Source: Cupriavidus pauculus | Lineage (GTDB): Bacteria > Pseudomonadota > Gammaproteobacteria > Burkholderiales > Burkholderiaceae | Assembly (NCBI RefSeq): GCF_008801835.1 | Contig: NZ_VZOW01000012.1 | Location: 1-64,000, forward strand | Reading direction: 5' to 3' | Length of the DNA stretch: 64,000 nucleotides | Part shown: piece after piece, positions 27,364 to 37,179 of the stretch | How positions within the stretch are numbered: the stretch's first letter is position 1 | Layout: every line of letters begins with the position of its first letter | Made by a program: the position numbers and the translations under genes | Notes under the pieces: generated by a model | Database searches by the model: none | What the model was told of the DNA's origin: nothing | The model's input: only the letters and a program-made list of their open reading frames with translations

Positions 27364-29031
27364 TCACATCATCCGCGCGGCACCAAGCTGGGCGGCGGCC
27401 ATCAATTTGCGCGTATACGGATGCTGCGGCGCACCAAGCACCGTTTCGGTTTCGCCCGATTCCACCACTTCACCGTTTTTCATCACGATCACGCGGTGCG
27501 CCATCGCCCGAATCACCGCCAGGTCGTGGCTGATGAACAGATAGCTGAGGTTGTACTTGTGCTGAAGTTGCGACAGCAATGCCAGAACCTGCTGCTGGAT
27601 CGATACATCGAGCGCCGACGTGGGCTCGTCGAGCACCAACACCTGCGGCTTGAGGATCAACACGCGGGCGATGGCGATCCGCTGGCGCTGCCCGCCGGAA
27701 AACTCGTGCGGATAACGTCCCAGCGCCGTGCGGTCGAGCCCGACTTCACGCAGCGCCTCGATGACACGCTCCCGCATCGCTTCTGGCGACAGCCCGGGCT
27801 GGTGCAGCGCCAAGCCCTCGCCCACGATCTGCTCGATCGTCATGCGCGGCGATAACGATCCGAACGGATCCTGGAACACCACCTGCATGCGCGAGCGCAG
27901 CGAACTACGTTCCTTTTGCGTGCACGCATCGAAACTGCGCCCGAGAAACTGGATCGCCCCACTGCTCTTGCGTTGCAGCGCCAATACCGCGTGCGCAAGC
28001 GTGGTCTTGCCCGATCCGGACTCCCCGACGATGCCCAGCGTTTCGCCCTCGCGCAGTTGCAGCGTGACATCCTTCACCGCGGCAAACGCTTCCTTCAGGA
28101 ACCAGCCGGCAAACCCGGAGCGCTTCTTGTGATAGTTGACGCAGAGTGCGTCGGTTTCCAGAAGCACAGGCGCCAGCGGCACCAGCGGCAGGACTTCGCG
28201 CCTGGGATGGCTGTCGATCAGCTTGCGCGTGTACGGGTGGTGCGGATTGGCGAAAACCTCGGCGGTCTCGCCGGTCTCGACCAGCACACCCTTTTCCATC
28301 ACGCCCACGCGCTGCGCAAACGCACGAACCATATTCAGGTCGTGCGTGATCAACATCACGGCCATGCCGAATTCCGCCTGGAGGCTGCGCAGCAGATCCA
28401 GGATCTGGGCGCGGATGGTGACGTCCAGCGCTGTGGTCGGCTCGTCGGCGAGCAACAGCTTCGGGCGACAGGCCAGCGCCATGGCGATCATGGCGCGCTG
28501 ACGCTGCCCGCCCGACAACTGGTGGGGAAAACTGTTGAAACGGTTGGCCGCATCGCTGATGCCCGTGCGCTCGAGCAGCGCAATGGCACGCTCCCGAGCC
28601 GCGCGCCGATCCAACCCCTCATGCAGCGCAAGGGTTTCCACAATCTGGTTGCCGATCGTGTACAGCGGATTGAGCGCCGTCATCGGCTCCTGGAAAATCA
28701 TCGCGATTTCCGATCCGCGGATCCGGCGCACTTCGCGATCGCTCACCTGTAGCAGGTCCTTGCCCTCGAACCGGATCGCGCCTTGATAGGTGGCATCCTC
28801 CACCAGCCGCAGCATGGCCAGCGCCGTGACGGTCTTGCCCGAGCCCGATTCACCCACCAGCGCATATCGCTCGCCAGCGCGCAGGTCGAAACTCACGTCG
28901 CGCACCGCGCGCGTCGCGCTCTCGCCTTCGCCAAACGTCACGGACAGATGGTCCACGCACATCAGCAGCGTACCGGGCGCGGGCGGCGCGACCGGATGCA
29001 GCGGATCGAAAATCGGCGTCACCGCGCTCAT
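27364..29031 (-). CDS. yejF: Peptide ABC importer, double ATPase subunit
   Basis: 555 residues containing two complete ABC ATPases. First: Walker A GESGSGKT near 60-67, signature LSGGQRQRAMIAMALA near 170, Walker B LLLADEPTTALD. Second: GESGSGKTTLAHAV near 335, FSGGQRQRIAIARVL near 445, VLVLDEPTSALD. This double-headed form is typical of YejF, which energises uptake of oligopeptides (and microcin C in E. coli). Its ATG overlaps the yejE stop by 4 bp. Confidence 0.92.
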   Translation of the reverse strand: MSAVTPIFDPLHPVAPPAPGTLLMCVDHLSVTFGEGESATRAVRDVSFDLRAGERYALVGESGSGKTVTALAMLRLVEDATYQGAIRFEGKDLLQVSDREVRRIRGSEIAMIFQEPMTALNPLYTIGNQIVETLALHEGLDRRAARERAIALLERTGISDAANRFNSFPHQLSGGQRQRAMIAMALACRPKLLLADEPTTALDVTIRAQILDLLRSLQAEFGMAVMLITHDLNMVRAFAQRVGVMEKGVLVETGETAEVFANPHHPYTRKLIDSHPRREVLPLVPLAPVLLETDALCVNYHKKRSGFAGWFLKEAFAAVKDVTLQLREGETLGIVGESGSGKTTLAHAVLALQRKSSGAIQFLGRSFDACTQKERSSLRSRMQVVFQDPFGSLSPRMTIEQIVGEGLALHQPGLSPEAMRERVIEALREVGLDRTALGRYPHEFSGGQRQRIAIARVLILKPQVLVLDEPTSALDVSIQQQVLALLSQLQHKYNLSYLFISHDLAVIRAMAHRVIVMKNGEVVESGETETVLGAPQHPYTRKLMAAAQLGAARMM

Positions 29032-30158
29032 GGCGTCACCTCCGCGGCGCTGCCGGCAGGCACTTTCGGCTCTACCCGGCCGCGCAACTGCGCGAGACCC
29101 AGGCGGGTGTCAAAAGCATCGCGCAGCGCGTCGCCCATGAAGGTCAGTAGTAACAGCGTGATCACCAGCACCGCAAAGGTCGACAGCGAAATCCACCAGG
29201 CATCGAGGTTTCCCTTGCCCTGCGCCAGCAGTTCGCCCAGGCTGGGCGTGGTCGGCGGCACGCCCAGACCGAGGAAATCGAGGCTTGTCAGTGCCAGGAT
29301 CGCGGCGCTCATGCGGAACGGCAGGAAGGTGATGACCGGCGTCAGGCTGTTGGGCAGGATATGGCGCCACATGATCTGGACATTAGACAAACCCAGCGCG
29401 CGCGCCGATTTGACATAGTCGAGTGAGCGGTTGCGATAGAACTCGGCACGCACGTAGTCCGACAGTCCCATCCAGCCGAACAGCGACAGCAGGATGATCA
29501 GCAACGCCAGGCTCGGTTCGAAGATCGACGCGAAAATGATCAGCAGATACAGCTCGGGCATCGAACTCCATATCTCGATGGCGCGCTGCGAGAACAGATC
29601 GAAACGGCCGCCGAAGAATCCCATCAGCGCGCCGGTGAGCGTGCCAATCAATACGCCGATAATCGTCAGCGCCATGCCAAACAGCACGGAAACGCGGAAA
29701 CCATACAGCAGCCGCGCCAGGACGTCGCGCCCGCGGTCGTCGGTGCCGAGCCAGTTGTCGGCGGACGGCGGCGCGGGATTTGGTTCCTTCGCGAAATAGT
29801 TGATCGAATCGTAGGAATAACGATTCGGCGGGAACACCGCGAAGTTGCCGTGCGTGGTAATTCGGTCGCGAATATAGGGATCGAGATAATCGGCCGGCGT
29901 GGCGAAATCCCCGTCGAACGTGGTTTCCGGATAGACCTTGACGATCGGGAAGTAATACTCGCCCTTGTAGCGCACCACCAGCGGGCGATCGCTGGACAGC
30001 ACTTCGGCCGCCAGACTCAGCAGGAAAATCACCACAAACAGGATCAGGCTCCAATAGCCAAGCCGGTTGCGGCGGAAACGCTGCCAGGCGCGCTGGCGCG
30101 GCGAAAGCGAATGTGGCAGGGCTTTGCTGCCGGCGATACTTGCGGTACGCAATTTCAT
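29028..30158 (-). CDS. yejE: Peptide ABC importer, permease
   Basis: 376 residues, BPD_transp_1 permease with about six spans. The first span follows a basic N-terminus (LGYWSLILFVVIFLLSLAAEV), then comes a long periplasmic segment with SYDSINYFAKEPNPAPPSADN, then the DPP-type DDRGRDVLARLLYG. The EAA loop is present (SARALGLSNVQIMWRHILPNS). Overlaps yejB and yejF by 4 bp each. Confidence 0.92.
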   Translation of the reverse strand: MKLRTASIAGSKALPHSLSPRQRAWQRFRRNRLGYWSLILFVVIFLLSLAAEVLSSDRPLVVRYKGEYYFPIVKVYPETTFDGDFATPADYLDPYIRDRITTHGNFAVFPPNRYSYDSINYFAKEPNPAPPSADNWLGTDDRGRDVLARLLYGFRVSVLFGMALTIIGVLIGTLTGALMGFFGGRFDLFSQRAIEIWSSMPELYLLIIFASIFEPSLALLIILLSLFGWMGLSDYVRAEFYRNRSLDYVKSARALGLSNVQIMWRHILPNSLTPVITFLPFRMSAAILALTSLDFLGLGVPPTTPSLGELLAQGKGNLDAWWISLSTFAVLVITLLLLTFMGDALRDAFDTRLGLAQLRGRVEPKVPAGSAAEVTP

Positions 30159-31204
30159 CGGTGCATCCCTTCGAAATGGATGCGAGGATCCACCATTACG
30201 TAGCAGACATCCGAAATGAGCCGCGTCACAAGCCCGATCAGCGTGAACAGGTACAGGGTGCCGAGTACCACGGGATAATCGCGGCGCAGCACCGCTTCAT
30301 ACGAAAGCAGGCCCAGGCCATCCAGCGAGAACAGCGTCTCGATCAGCAGCGACCCCGTGAAGAACGCGCCAATGAACGCCGCCGGAAATCCGGTCACGAG
30401 CGGAATCAGCGCATTGCGAAACACGTGTTTCCAGAGCACGCGCCGTTCCGACAGGCCCTTGGCGCGCGCGGTCAGCACGTACTGCTTGCGGATTTCCTCC
30501 AGAAACGCGTTCTTGGTCAACATCGTCACCACGGCGAAACTGCCCACCACCGACGCGGTGATCGGCAGCACAAGGTGCCACAGGTAATCCATTACCTTAC
30601 CCATCAGCGAAAGCTGGTCCCAGTCGTCCGAAGTCAGCCCGCGCAGCGGAAACCACTGCACGAACGTGCCGCCGCCAAACAGCACCAGCAGCAGCACGCC
30701 GAGCACAAAGCCCGGGATCGCGTAGCCCACCAGCACGATCAAGCTGCTGATCACGTCAAACCGGCTGCCGGCGCGGATTGCCTTCGATATGCCGAGCGGC
30801 ACCGATATCAGGTAGGTCAGGAAAAATGTCCAGAGCCCCAGGCTGATCGAAACCGGCATCTTGGACTTCACCAGCTCCCACACACTGCGGTGCTGGAAAT
30901 AGCTCTGGCCCAGATCAAATCGCGCAAAGCGCTTGAGCATCATGAAGTAACGTTCGATGGGCGGTTTGTCGAAGCCATAGAGCGCCTGGATCTCCTTGAT
31001 CTTGTCCGGATCGACGCCCCGCCGGCCGCGATATTCCGCGCCCCCGCCACTGGCTTCACCGCTCGCGCCGCGCCCTTTCATTTCAAGTATCATCTGCTCG
31101 ACCGGGCCGCCCGGCACAAACTGGATCACGACAAACGTGAGCGTGATGACGCCGATCAGCGTCGGGATCATCAGCAGGATTCGCTTGAGCAGATAGGCAA
31201 ACAT
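30155..31204 (-). CDS. yejB: Peptide ABC importer, permease
   Basis: 349 residues, DppB-like permease: MFAYLLKRILLMIPTLIGVITLTF at the N-terminus, then a segment with GASGEASGGGAEYRGRRGVD that is characteristic of YejB, and the EAA loop RAKGLSERRVLWKHVFRNAL near 265-285. Starts 27 bp after the yejA stop. Confidence 0.92.
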   Translation of the reverse strand: MFAYLLKRILLMIPTLIGVITLTFVVIQFVPGGPVEQMILEMKGRGASGEASGGGAEYRGRRGVDPDKIKEIQALYGFDKPPIERYFMMLKRFARFDLGQSYFQHRSVWELVKSKMPVSISLGLWTFFLTYLISVPLGISKAIRAGSRFDVISSLIVLVGYAIPGFVLGVLLLVLFGGGTFVQWFPLRGLTSDDWDQLSLMGKVMDYLWHLVLPITASVVGSFAVVTMLTKNAFLEEIRKQYVLTARAKGLSERRVLWKHVFRNALIPLVTGFPAAFIGAFFTGSLLIETLFSLDGLGLLSYEAVLRRDYPVVLGTLYLFTLIGLVTRLISDVCYVMVDPRIHFEGMHR

Positions 31205-31231
31205 TGGCCGTCCGTTGTATGGATGTCTGGA

Positions 31232-33118
31232 TTACCGGGTCTTCGGCGCGAGGTCGTTGCGCCACCAGTTGGAAAGGATCCAGCCCTCCGCGGTGTAGTA
31301 GTACGGCAGGCGCGTCGGATAGGACAGCTCCTTGCGATACGCCACACGGTGAAATGCGCTGTACCAGTTCGGTACGATGTAATAGCCGTGCATCAGCACG
31401 CGGTCCAGCGCGCGACCGGCGGTCACCAGTTCCTCGCGCGATTCGGCATGCAGCACGTCGTCGACGAGTTTGTCTACCGCCTTCGATTTCAGGCCAAACA
31501 GGTTGTCCGATCCGGGCGTGCCGGCCGCCTCCGTGGAAAAGCGGTCGCGCAGTTCATTGCCGGGGCTTTGCGAATCGGGAAAGCGTATCGACACCATGTC
31601 GAAATCGAAATCCTCCAGCCGCTTCTGATACAGCGCGAAATCGGTGGTGCGCTGATGCACCTCGATGCCGAGCTTTTCCAGGTTGCGCACATAGGCCGTG
31701 ATAACCCGGCTCATCGCGCCGCCATCGTCGAGGAACTCGAACACCATCGGTTCGCGCTTGGCGTTGCGCAGCGCACCGTCCTCGTAGGTCCACCCCGCCT
31801 GCGCCAGCAGACGGCGCGCCTCGCGCAGGTTGTCGCGCAGCGAGCGCGGCGCATTGGTGGTTGGCTGCACCACATCGGGGCCGAACACCTCCGGCGGCAG
31901 ATCGGCGCGCAGCGGCTCCAACAGTTGCAGTTCGCCCGGACCAGGCTTGCCGTCGAAGGTGGTACTGGCGGCCAGTTCGCTATTCGAGAACCAGCTGTCG
32001 AGCCGCTTGTATGCGCCGTAGAACAACTGCCGGTTGAGCCATTCGAAATCGAGCGCGAGGATCAGGGCCTTGCGCACGCGCACGTCCTGGAACATCGGCT
32101 TGCGCATGTTCATCACAAAACCCTGCATGCCGGCGCCGTTGCGATGGGGAAACTCGGTCTTGATCAGTTCGCCATTGCCGAAGCGCGTGCCGACATAGCT
32201 CTTGGCCCAGTTTTTCGAGCGATATTCGACAATCGCGTCGAATTCGCCGGCCTTGAAGGCCTCGAGCTTGGCGGTCTCGTCCTTGTACAGACGGTAGACC
32301 ACGCGGCCGAAATTGAACGTGCCACGCCGCACCGCGAGCTTCTTGCCCCAGTAGTTCGGATCGCGCTGGAACACGATGCCTCGGCCGGCATCGTAGCGTT
32401 CGATCTTGTACGGACCGCTGGTGATCGGCGCCTCGAACGTCAGCTTCTCGAATGGCACCTCGGCGGTCCACTTCTTCGAGAACACCGGGAGCGAGCCGAC
32501 GATCAGCGGCAATTCGGCATTCCGTTGCTTGAAATCAAACCGCACCGTGCGCTCGCCGGTCACCACCACGCCTTTGACGTCGGTGCACATGCTGCGATAG
32601 CCCGGGCTTGCGGACTTGCTCATCAGCATGTCGTAGGAATATTTGACGTCCGACGCGAGTACGGGATCGCCATTGACGAAGCGCGCCTCGGGCCGGATAT
32701 GGAACGTGACCGACAACCCGTCGGGCGCCAGCGTGACGTCGTCGGCCAGCAACCCATACGCACTGGCGGACTCGTCGGCGCTGCCGATCAGCAGCGATTC
32801 GAACATCAGTTGCGTCAACCCCGGCGCCGAGGTGCCCTTGAGCGTAAACGGATTGAATTTATCGAAGCTGGTACGCCGGTCCGGATTGGCCAGCGTCAGC
32901 GTGCCGCCTTGCGGTGCGTTGGGATTGACGTAATCGAAGTGGGCAAAATCCGGCTGATACTTGAGATCGCCATGCAGCGCGAAACCATGCGCGGCGTGCG
33001 CCGCTACGGGAAAACCCGCAGCCAGCACCATCGATAGTGCCAACCCACTTTGCACGACCGCGCGACGACAGAAGCACTGCCCTGCCGCCCAAAGCGGCCA
33101 ACGTGCATGAATCAGCAT
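31232..33118 (-). CDS. yejA: Peptide ABC importer, periplasmic substrate-binding protein
   Basis: 628 residues, SBP_bac_5 (oligopeptide-binding, cluster C) family. Signal sequence around residues 20-42 ([22 protein letters not shown]) then mature [26 protein letters not shown], typical of YejA. Start chosen at [10 protein letters not shown] (33118); the longer in-frame ATG at 33217 would bury the signal peptide. First gene of yejABEF; divergent from fabI. Confidence 0.9.
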   Translation of the reverse strand: MLIHARWPLWAAGQCFCRRAVVQSGLALSMVLAAGFPVAAHAAHGFALHGDLKYQPDFAHFDYVNPNAPQGGTLTLANPDRRTSFDKFNPFTLKGTSAPGLTQLMFESLLIGSADESASAYGLLADDVTLAPDGLSVTFHIRPEARFVNGDPVLASDVKYSYDMLMSKSASPGYRSMCTDVKGVVVTGERTVRFDFKQRNAELPLIVGSLPVFSKKWTAEVPFEKLTFEAPITSGPYKIERYDAGRGIVFQRDPNYWGKKLAVRRGTFNFGRVVYRLYKDETAKLEAFKAGEFDAIVEYRSKNWAKSYVGTRFGNGELIKTEFPHRNGAGMQGFVMNMRKPMFQDVRVRKALILALDFEWLNRQLFYGAYKRLDSWFSNSELAASTTFDGKPGPGELQLLEPLRADLPPEVFGPDVVQPTTNAPRSLRDNLREARRLLAQAGWTYEDGALRNAKREPMVFEFLDDGGAMSRVITAYVRNLEKLGIEVHQRTTDFALYQKRLEDFDFDMVSIRFPDSQSPGNELRDRFSTEAAGTPGSDNLFGLKSKAVDKLVDDVLHAESREELVTAGRALDRVLMHGYYIVPNWYSAFHRVAYRKELSYPTRLPYYYTAEGWILSNWWRNDLAPKTR

Positions 33119-33159
33119 CCGGTTGCAGACCTCCACAATGCCCGAGACAGCCCGGCGGC

Positions 33160-33187
33160 TTGTGGCCGGGCGAAGTTGTGCGACAAT
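33160..33187 (+). promoter_or_regulatory. Candidate promoter of fabI
   Basis: TTGTGG, 16-bp spacer, GACAAT, about 143 bp upstream of fabI. Confidence 0.35.
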
Positions 33188-33329
33188 TTTACATGGGTTC
33201 GGGCGGCGACCAGCCATCCGGACATTCCTCTACGCGGCGCAATTCCCAGCGGGTGACATTCCCCGCCGTGCACCGGACACGGGCCTGTGCACGAAACATG
33301 CCCGTCCTCACTATCATCTTGGAGAACTT

Positions 33330-34112
33330 ATGGGATTTCTGGCAGGTAAGCGGATCCTGATCACGGGCTTGCTTTCGAACCGTTCGATCGCCTACGGCAT
33401 TGCCTCGGCCTGCAAGCGCGAAGGCGCGGAACTGGCCTTCACGTACGTGGGCGAACGCTTCAAGGACCGCATCACGGACTTCGCCAAGGAATTCGGCTCC
33501 GACATGGTTTTTGAATGCGACGTCAGCAGCGACGAACAGATCGCCGCCACCTTCGCCGCTCTGGGGCAACGCTGGGAAAAATTCGACGGCTTGGTGCATT
33601 CGATCGGCTTTGCGCCGCGCGAGGCGATCGCCGGCGATTTCCTGGAAGGCCTGTCGCGCGAAGGTTTCCGCATCGCGCACGACATCTCGGCCTACAGCTT
33701 CCCCGCACTGGCCAAGGCCGCGCTGCCGCTGCTCAACGACAAGGCGTCGCTGCTGACGCTGACGTACCTGGGCGCGGAACGCGTAGTGCCGAACTACAAC
33801 ACGATGGGCCTGGCCAAGGCGTCGCTGGAAGCCAGCGTGCGCTACCTGGCCTCGGCGGTCGGCCCGAAGGGCATTCGCGCCAACGGCATCTCGGCCGGTC
33901 CGATCAAGACGCTGGCCGCGTCCGGCATCAAGGACTTCGGCAAGCTGCTCAAGCACTTCGAAGACGTAGCGCCGATGCGCCGCAACGTGACGATCGACGA
34001 GGTCGGCAACGTGGCCGCTTTCCTGCTGTCCGACCTGGCCAGCGGCGTGACTGGGGAAATTACCTACGTCGACGGCGGCTACAACATCGTCGGCACGGCG
34101 GTCGAGGAGTAA
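33330..34112 (+). CDS. fabI: Enoyl-ACP reductase (NADH)
   Basis: Last step of fatty acid elongation; target of triclosan and isoniazid-type inhibitors. 260 residues, short-chain dehydrogenase fold: [13 protein letters not shown] near 13-25 binds [15 protein letters not shown] near 90-100, and the Tyr-X6-Lys pair as YNTMGLAK near 156-163. Shine-Dalgarno GGAGA 6 bp before ATG 33330. Followed by a strong terminator. Confidence 0.96.
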   Translation: MGFLAGKRILITGLLSNRSIAYGIASACKREGAELAFTYVGERFKDRITDFAKEFGSDMVFECDVSSDEQIAATFAALGQRWEKFDGLVHSIGFAPREAIAGDFLEGLSREGFRIAHDISAYSFPALAKAALPLLNDKASLLTLTYLGAERVVPNYNTMGLAKASLEASVRYLASAVGPKGIRANGISAGPIKTLAASGIKDFGKLLKHFEDVAPMRRNVTIDEVGNVAAFLLSDLASGVTGEITYVDGGYNIVGTAVEE

Positions 34113-34159
34113 GGCCGCACGGCCGCCATCCGGCAGGCCGCGCCAGCACGGATCGCCAG

Positions 34160-34183
34160 AGCGCCCGCCCGGGGCGCTTTTTT
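34160..34183 (+). terminator. Intrinsic terminator of fabI
   Basis: AGCGCCC / GGGCGCT stem then TTTTTT. It overlaps the end of the convergent LysR gene. Confidence 0.85.
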
Positions 34184-35079
34184 CATGCCCGCGCCACGGT
34201 CTCGATCACGGCCACCGCGCGCGCCGCCGCCGGGGAAAGCGTGCGCTGCGCCAGCCGCACGATCGCAAACTGCATGGTGATGTCCGGCAGCTCTGGAATG
34301 TCGAGCGCGACCAGCGTGCCCGCCCGCAGTTCTTCGCGCACCGCCCGCGCCGGCGCCAGCAACAGCGCGTCGGCATGGCGCACGAGATGCGTCAGCGCCC
34401 GGAAATCGTTGCTTTCGACCTGAAACGGCACGTCCTCGCCCGGTTTGCAGCGAAACAGCTTGCGCACCCGCTCGTGCGTCTCTGGCGGAAACACCACCGA
34501 CACCAGGGCCGATTCGCGCAGCGCGGCAAGGCCCACCGAGCCAAGCGTCAGTGGATGCCCGGCACGCGCGAACACCCCGCCCGGTTCGGGCGGCAGGCGC
34601 ACGGTTTCCAGTTCGGCGGCCGTCGGCGCCGTGCTGTGCTCGATCACCACGAAGTCGACTGCCTCCCGATACAGCGCCTGCAGCAACGCTCCGGGGTGGC
34701 TGACCTCGGTGCCGATCCGCAGCTTGGGCCATTGGCGGTGCAACTGGCTCAACAGCTCGGGCAGCAGGATCGCCGCCGGAAACGCGCCGAGCCCGATCTG
34801 CACGCTGCCGATCTCATGCTGCCGGACCAGCGTCAGGTCGCGCTCCAGACATCCGGACTCGAACAGCACGCGACGCGCACGCTCGGTCACCATGCGGCCC
34901 ACCGCGGTCAGCGTCACGCCGCGCGCACCACGGTCGAACAGCGCCACGCCGGCCTCGTCCTCGAGCGCCTGGATGCTGCGCGTCAGCGCAGGCTGGCTCA
35001 GGTGCACACGCCGCGCAGCCGCTGCCATCGATCCTTCTTCCGCAACCGCCACCAGGTGTTCCAACCGCTTCAGATTCAT
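34183..35079 (-). CDS. LysR-type regulator, likely controls the adjacent sulfatase
   Basis: 298 residues. Winged helix-turn-helix at 1-60 (MNLKRLEHLVAVAEEGSMAA...HLSQPALTRSIQALE) and an effector-binding domain beyond residue 90. It is divergent from the alkyl sulfatase gene with a 101-bp shared region, the standard LysR arrangement. In Pseudomonas the sdsA gene is activated by the LysR-type SdsB, so an equivalent role is a reasonable inference. Start at 35079 gives the family N-terminus; upstream in-frame ATGs add non-homologous residues. Confidence 0.88.
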   Translation of the reverse strand: MNLKRLEHLVAVAEEGSMAAAARRVHLSQPALTRSIQALEDEAGVALFDRGARGVTLTAVGRMVTERARRVLFESGCLERDLTLVRQHEIGSVQIGLGAFPAAILLPELLSQLHRQWPKLRIGTEVSHPGALLQALYREAVDFVVIEHSTAPTAAELETVRLPPEPGGVFARAGHPLTLGSVGLAALRESALVSVVFPPETHERVRKLFRCKPGEDVPFQVESNDFRALTHLVRHADALLLAPARAVREELRAGTLVALDIPELPDITMQFAIVRLAQRTLSPAAARAVAVIETVARA

Positions 35080-35081
35080 AT

Positions 35082-35130
35082 ATGCGTCGTCTGCATTGTT
35101 GCGATACGTATTTTGCAATTGAATTATAGA
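35082..35130 (+). promoter_or_regulatory. LysR-binding-type dyad and -10 for the sulfatase gene
   Basis: ATGC-N7-GCAT at 35082-35096 fits the T-N11-A rule for LysR sites (T35083, A35095). TATAGA at 35125-35130 is a plausible -10 with no good -35, as expected for an activator-dependent promoter. Confidence 0.35.
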
Positions 35131-35180
35131 TCCGGCGCGCATCCAATAGACGCCTCGTCTATCACCAAAATCTGAATTCC

Positions 35181-37154
35181 ATGCGTATTGCCGCTTCCGC
35201 CTTGATGGCCGCCGCCACCGTGACGATGACCGCCGCATTGGCCGGCCCCCAACCAGCGTCCCCGCTTACCGAACAATCGAACGCGGCATGGCTGAACAAG
35301 CTGCCGTTCGCCGACCGCGCCGATTTCGAGGACGCGCGGCGCGGGCTGGTGGCGCGCTTCCCGCAACGGACGATCACGACGGCGGACGGCAGGGTCGTAT
35401 GGGATTTCCAGGCCTATGCCTTCGAGTCCGCGGCCTCCGCGCCGAATACCGTGAATCCGAGCCTGTGGCGGCTGGCGCAGCTCAACAACGAAGCCGGGCT
35501 GTTCAAGGTGACAGATCGCGTCTATCAGATTCGCGGCGCCGACCTCGCCAACATGAACATCATCGAAGGCGACAGCGGCCTCATCATCATCGATACGCTG
35601 CTGACCGCCGAAACCGCGCGCGCCGCGCTCGATCTCTATTACGCGCACCGACCGCGCAAACCCGTGGTCGCCGTCATCTATACCCATAGCCACGCCGATC
35701 ACTTCGGCGGCGTGCGCGGCATCGTCGACGAAGCGGACGTAAAGAGCGGCAAGGTCGATATCCTTGCCCCGCAGGGCTTCATGGAGGAAGCGGTCAGCGA
35801 AAACGTGCTGGCCGGCAACGCCATGAGCCGCCGCGCGCAATACATGTATGGCACGCAGTTGCCGAAGAGTGCGTCGGGCCAGGTCGATACCGGCCTCGGC
35901 AAGGCCACGGCCCGCGGCACGATGACGTTGCTGGCGCCGACCTCGCTGATCACCAAGGCGATCGAGACGCGCCGCATCGATGGCGTCGATTTCGAATTCC
36001 AGCTCACGCCGGGCACCGAGGCGCCCGCGGAGATGAACATCTATCTGCCGCAATTCCGCACGCTGTGCATGGCCGAAAATGCCGTGCGCACGCAGCACAA
36101 CCTGTTGACGCTGCGCGGTGCGCAGGTGCGCGACGCCAAGGCGTGGTCGTATTTCATCGCGCAATCGCTGCTGCGCTACGGCGAGCGCACCGATGTGCTG
36201 ATCGGCCAGCACCACTGGCCCACGTGGGGACGCGCGCGCATCGTCGAAATGCTGTCCGACCAGCGCGACATGTACGCCTATCTGAACGACCAGACGCTGC
36301 GGCTGCTGAACCAGGGTTTCACGCCGCTGGAGATCGCCGATCAGTTGAAAACACTGCCACAGCCGCTGGCCAGCAAATGGTATGCGCGCGATTACTACGG
36401 ATCGGTCAGCCACAACGTGCGCGCGGTCTATCAGCGCTATCTGGGCTTCTATGACGGCAATCCCGCGCACCTGAACCCGCTGCCGCCGGAGCAGTCCGCC
36501 AAAAAGACCATCGAATGGATGGGCGGCGCCGATGCCGTGCTGGCAAAGCTGCGCGACGCATACGCGCGCGGCGAATATCGGTGGGTCAGCCAGATCGGCA
36601 ACGAGCTGGTTTTTGCCGATCCATCCAACGCCGCGGCGCGTGCGCTGCAGGCCGACGCGCTGGAACAGCTTGGCTACCAGAGCGAAAACTCCACGTGGCG
36701 CAATATCTATCTGACCGGCGCGCAGGAATTGCGCGATGGCGTGGCGAAGCCCACGTTCGCCGCCACCAGTTCGTCCGATCTGGTGCGCGCCTTGACTGTG
36801 CCGAACTTCTTCGACTTTCTGGCCGTACGCCTGAATGCCGACAAGGCCGCCGGCAAGACCATGACGCTGAACTGGCAGTTCACGGACCTGGGGCAGCGCT
36901 ATGCGATGACGCTGCGTAACAGCGCGCTGACATATGTTTCAGAAGCCCAGCACGCGCAACCCACCGCCACGGTCACGCTGACCAAGGCCACGCTGGACCA
37001 GATCAGCCTGAAGCAGCTGACGCTGCCGCAAGCCATGCAGTCCGGTGCGATCCGGGTCGACGGCAACCCGCAGGCGGTGGCAGGCTTGTTCGGCATGCTC
37101 GACACATTCAGTTCGAATTTCAATTTGGTGACGCCGCACGGCTACCAGCCTTGA
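35181..37154 (+). CDS. Alkyl sulfatase (SdsA1 type, metallo-beta-lactamase fold)
   Basis: 657 residues. Signal peptide at 1-22 (MRIAASALMAAATVTMTAALAG). Zinc-binding motif THSHADHFGG with H169, H171, D173, H174, and further ligands in MAENAVRTQHNLL and GQHHWPTWG. The middle is the helical dimerisation domain, and the last about 120 residues form the SCP2-like domain that binds the alkyl chain. It hydrolyses primary alkyl sulfates such as SDS to sulfate and a fatty alcohol. The following GMC oxidoreductase fits the next step. Confidence 0.9.
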   Translation: MRIAASALMAAATVTMTAALAGPQPASPLTEQSNAAWLNKLPFADRADFEDARRGLVARFPQRTITTADGRVVWDFQAYAFESAASAPNTVNPSLWRLAQLNNEAGLFKVTDRVYQIRGADLANMNIIEGDSGLIIIDTLLTAETARAALDLYYAHRPRKPVVAVIYTHSHADHFGGVRGIVDEADVKSGKVDILAPQGFMEEAVSENVLAGNAMSRRAQYMYGTQLPKSASGQVDTGLGKATARGTMTLLAPTSLITKAIETRRIDGVDFEFQLTPGTEAPAEMNIYLPQFRTLCMAENAVRTQHNLLTLRGAQVRDAKAWSYFIAQSLLRYGERTDVLIGQHHWPTWGRARIVEMLSDQRDMYAYLNDQTLRLLNQGFTPLEIADQLKTLPQPLASKWYARDYYGSVSHNVRAVYQRYLGFYDGNPAHLNPLPPEQSAKKTIEWMGGADAVLAKLRDAYARGEYRWVSQIGNELVFADPSNAAARALQADALEQLGYQSENSTWRNIYLTGAQELRDGVAKPTFAATSSSDLVRALTVPNFFDFLAVRLNADKAAGKTMTLNWQFTDLGQRYAMTLRNSALTYVSEAQHAQPTATVTLTKATLDQISLKQLTLPQAMQSGAIRVDGNPQAVAGLFGMLDTFSSNFNLVTPHGYQP

Positions 37155-37179
37155 CGAGCCGCCGGGGGAGACAACATTC

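Noticed and set aside
30113-33037. 974-codon open frame on + antisense to yejB and yejA
   Set aside because: Composition is rich in His, Gln, Arg and Ala, typical of a GC-rich antisense shadow; the - strand encodes clear YejA and YejB proteins.
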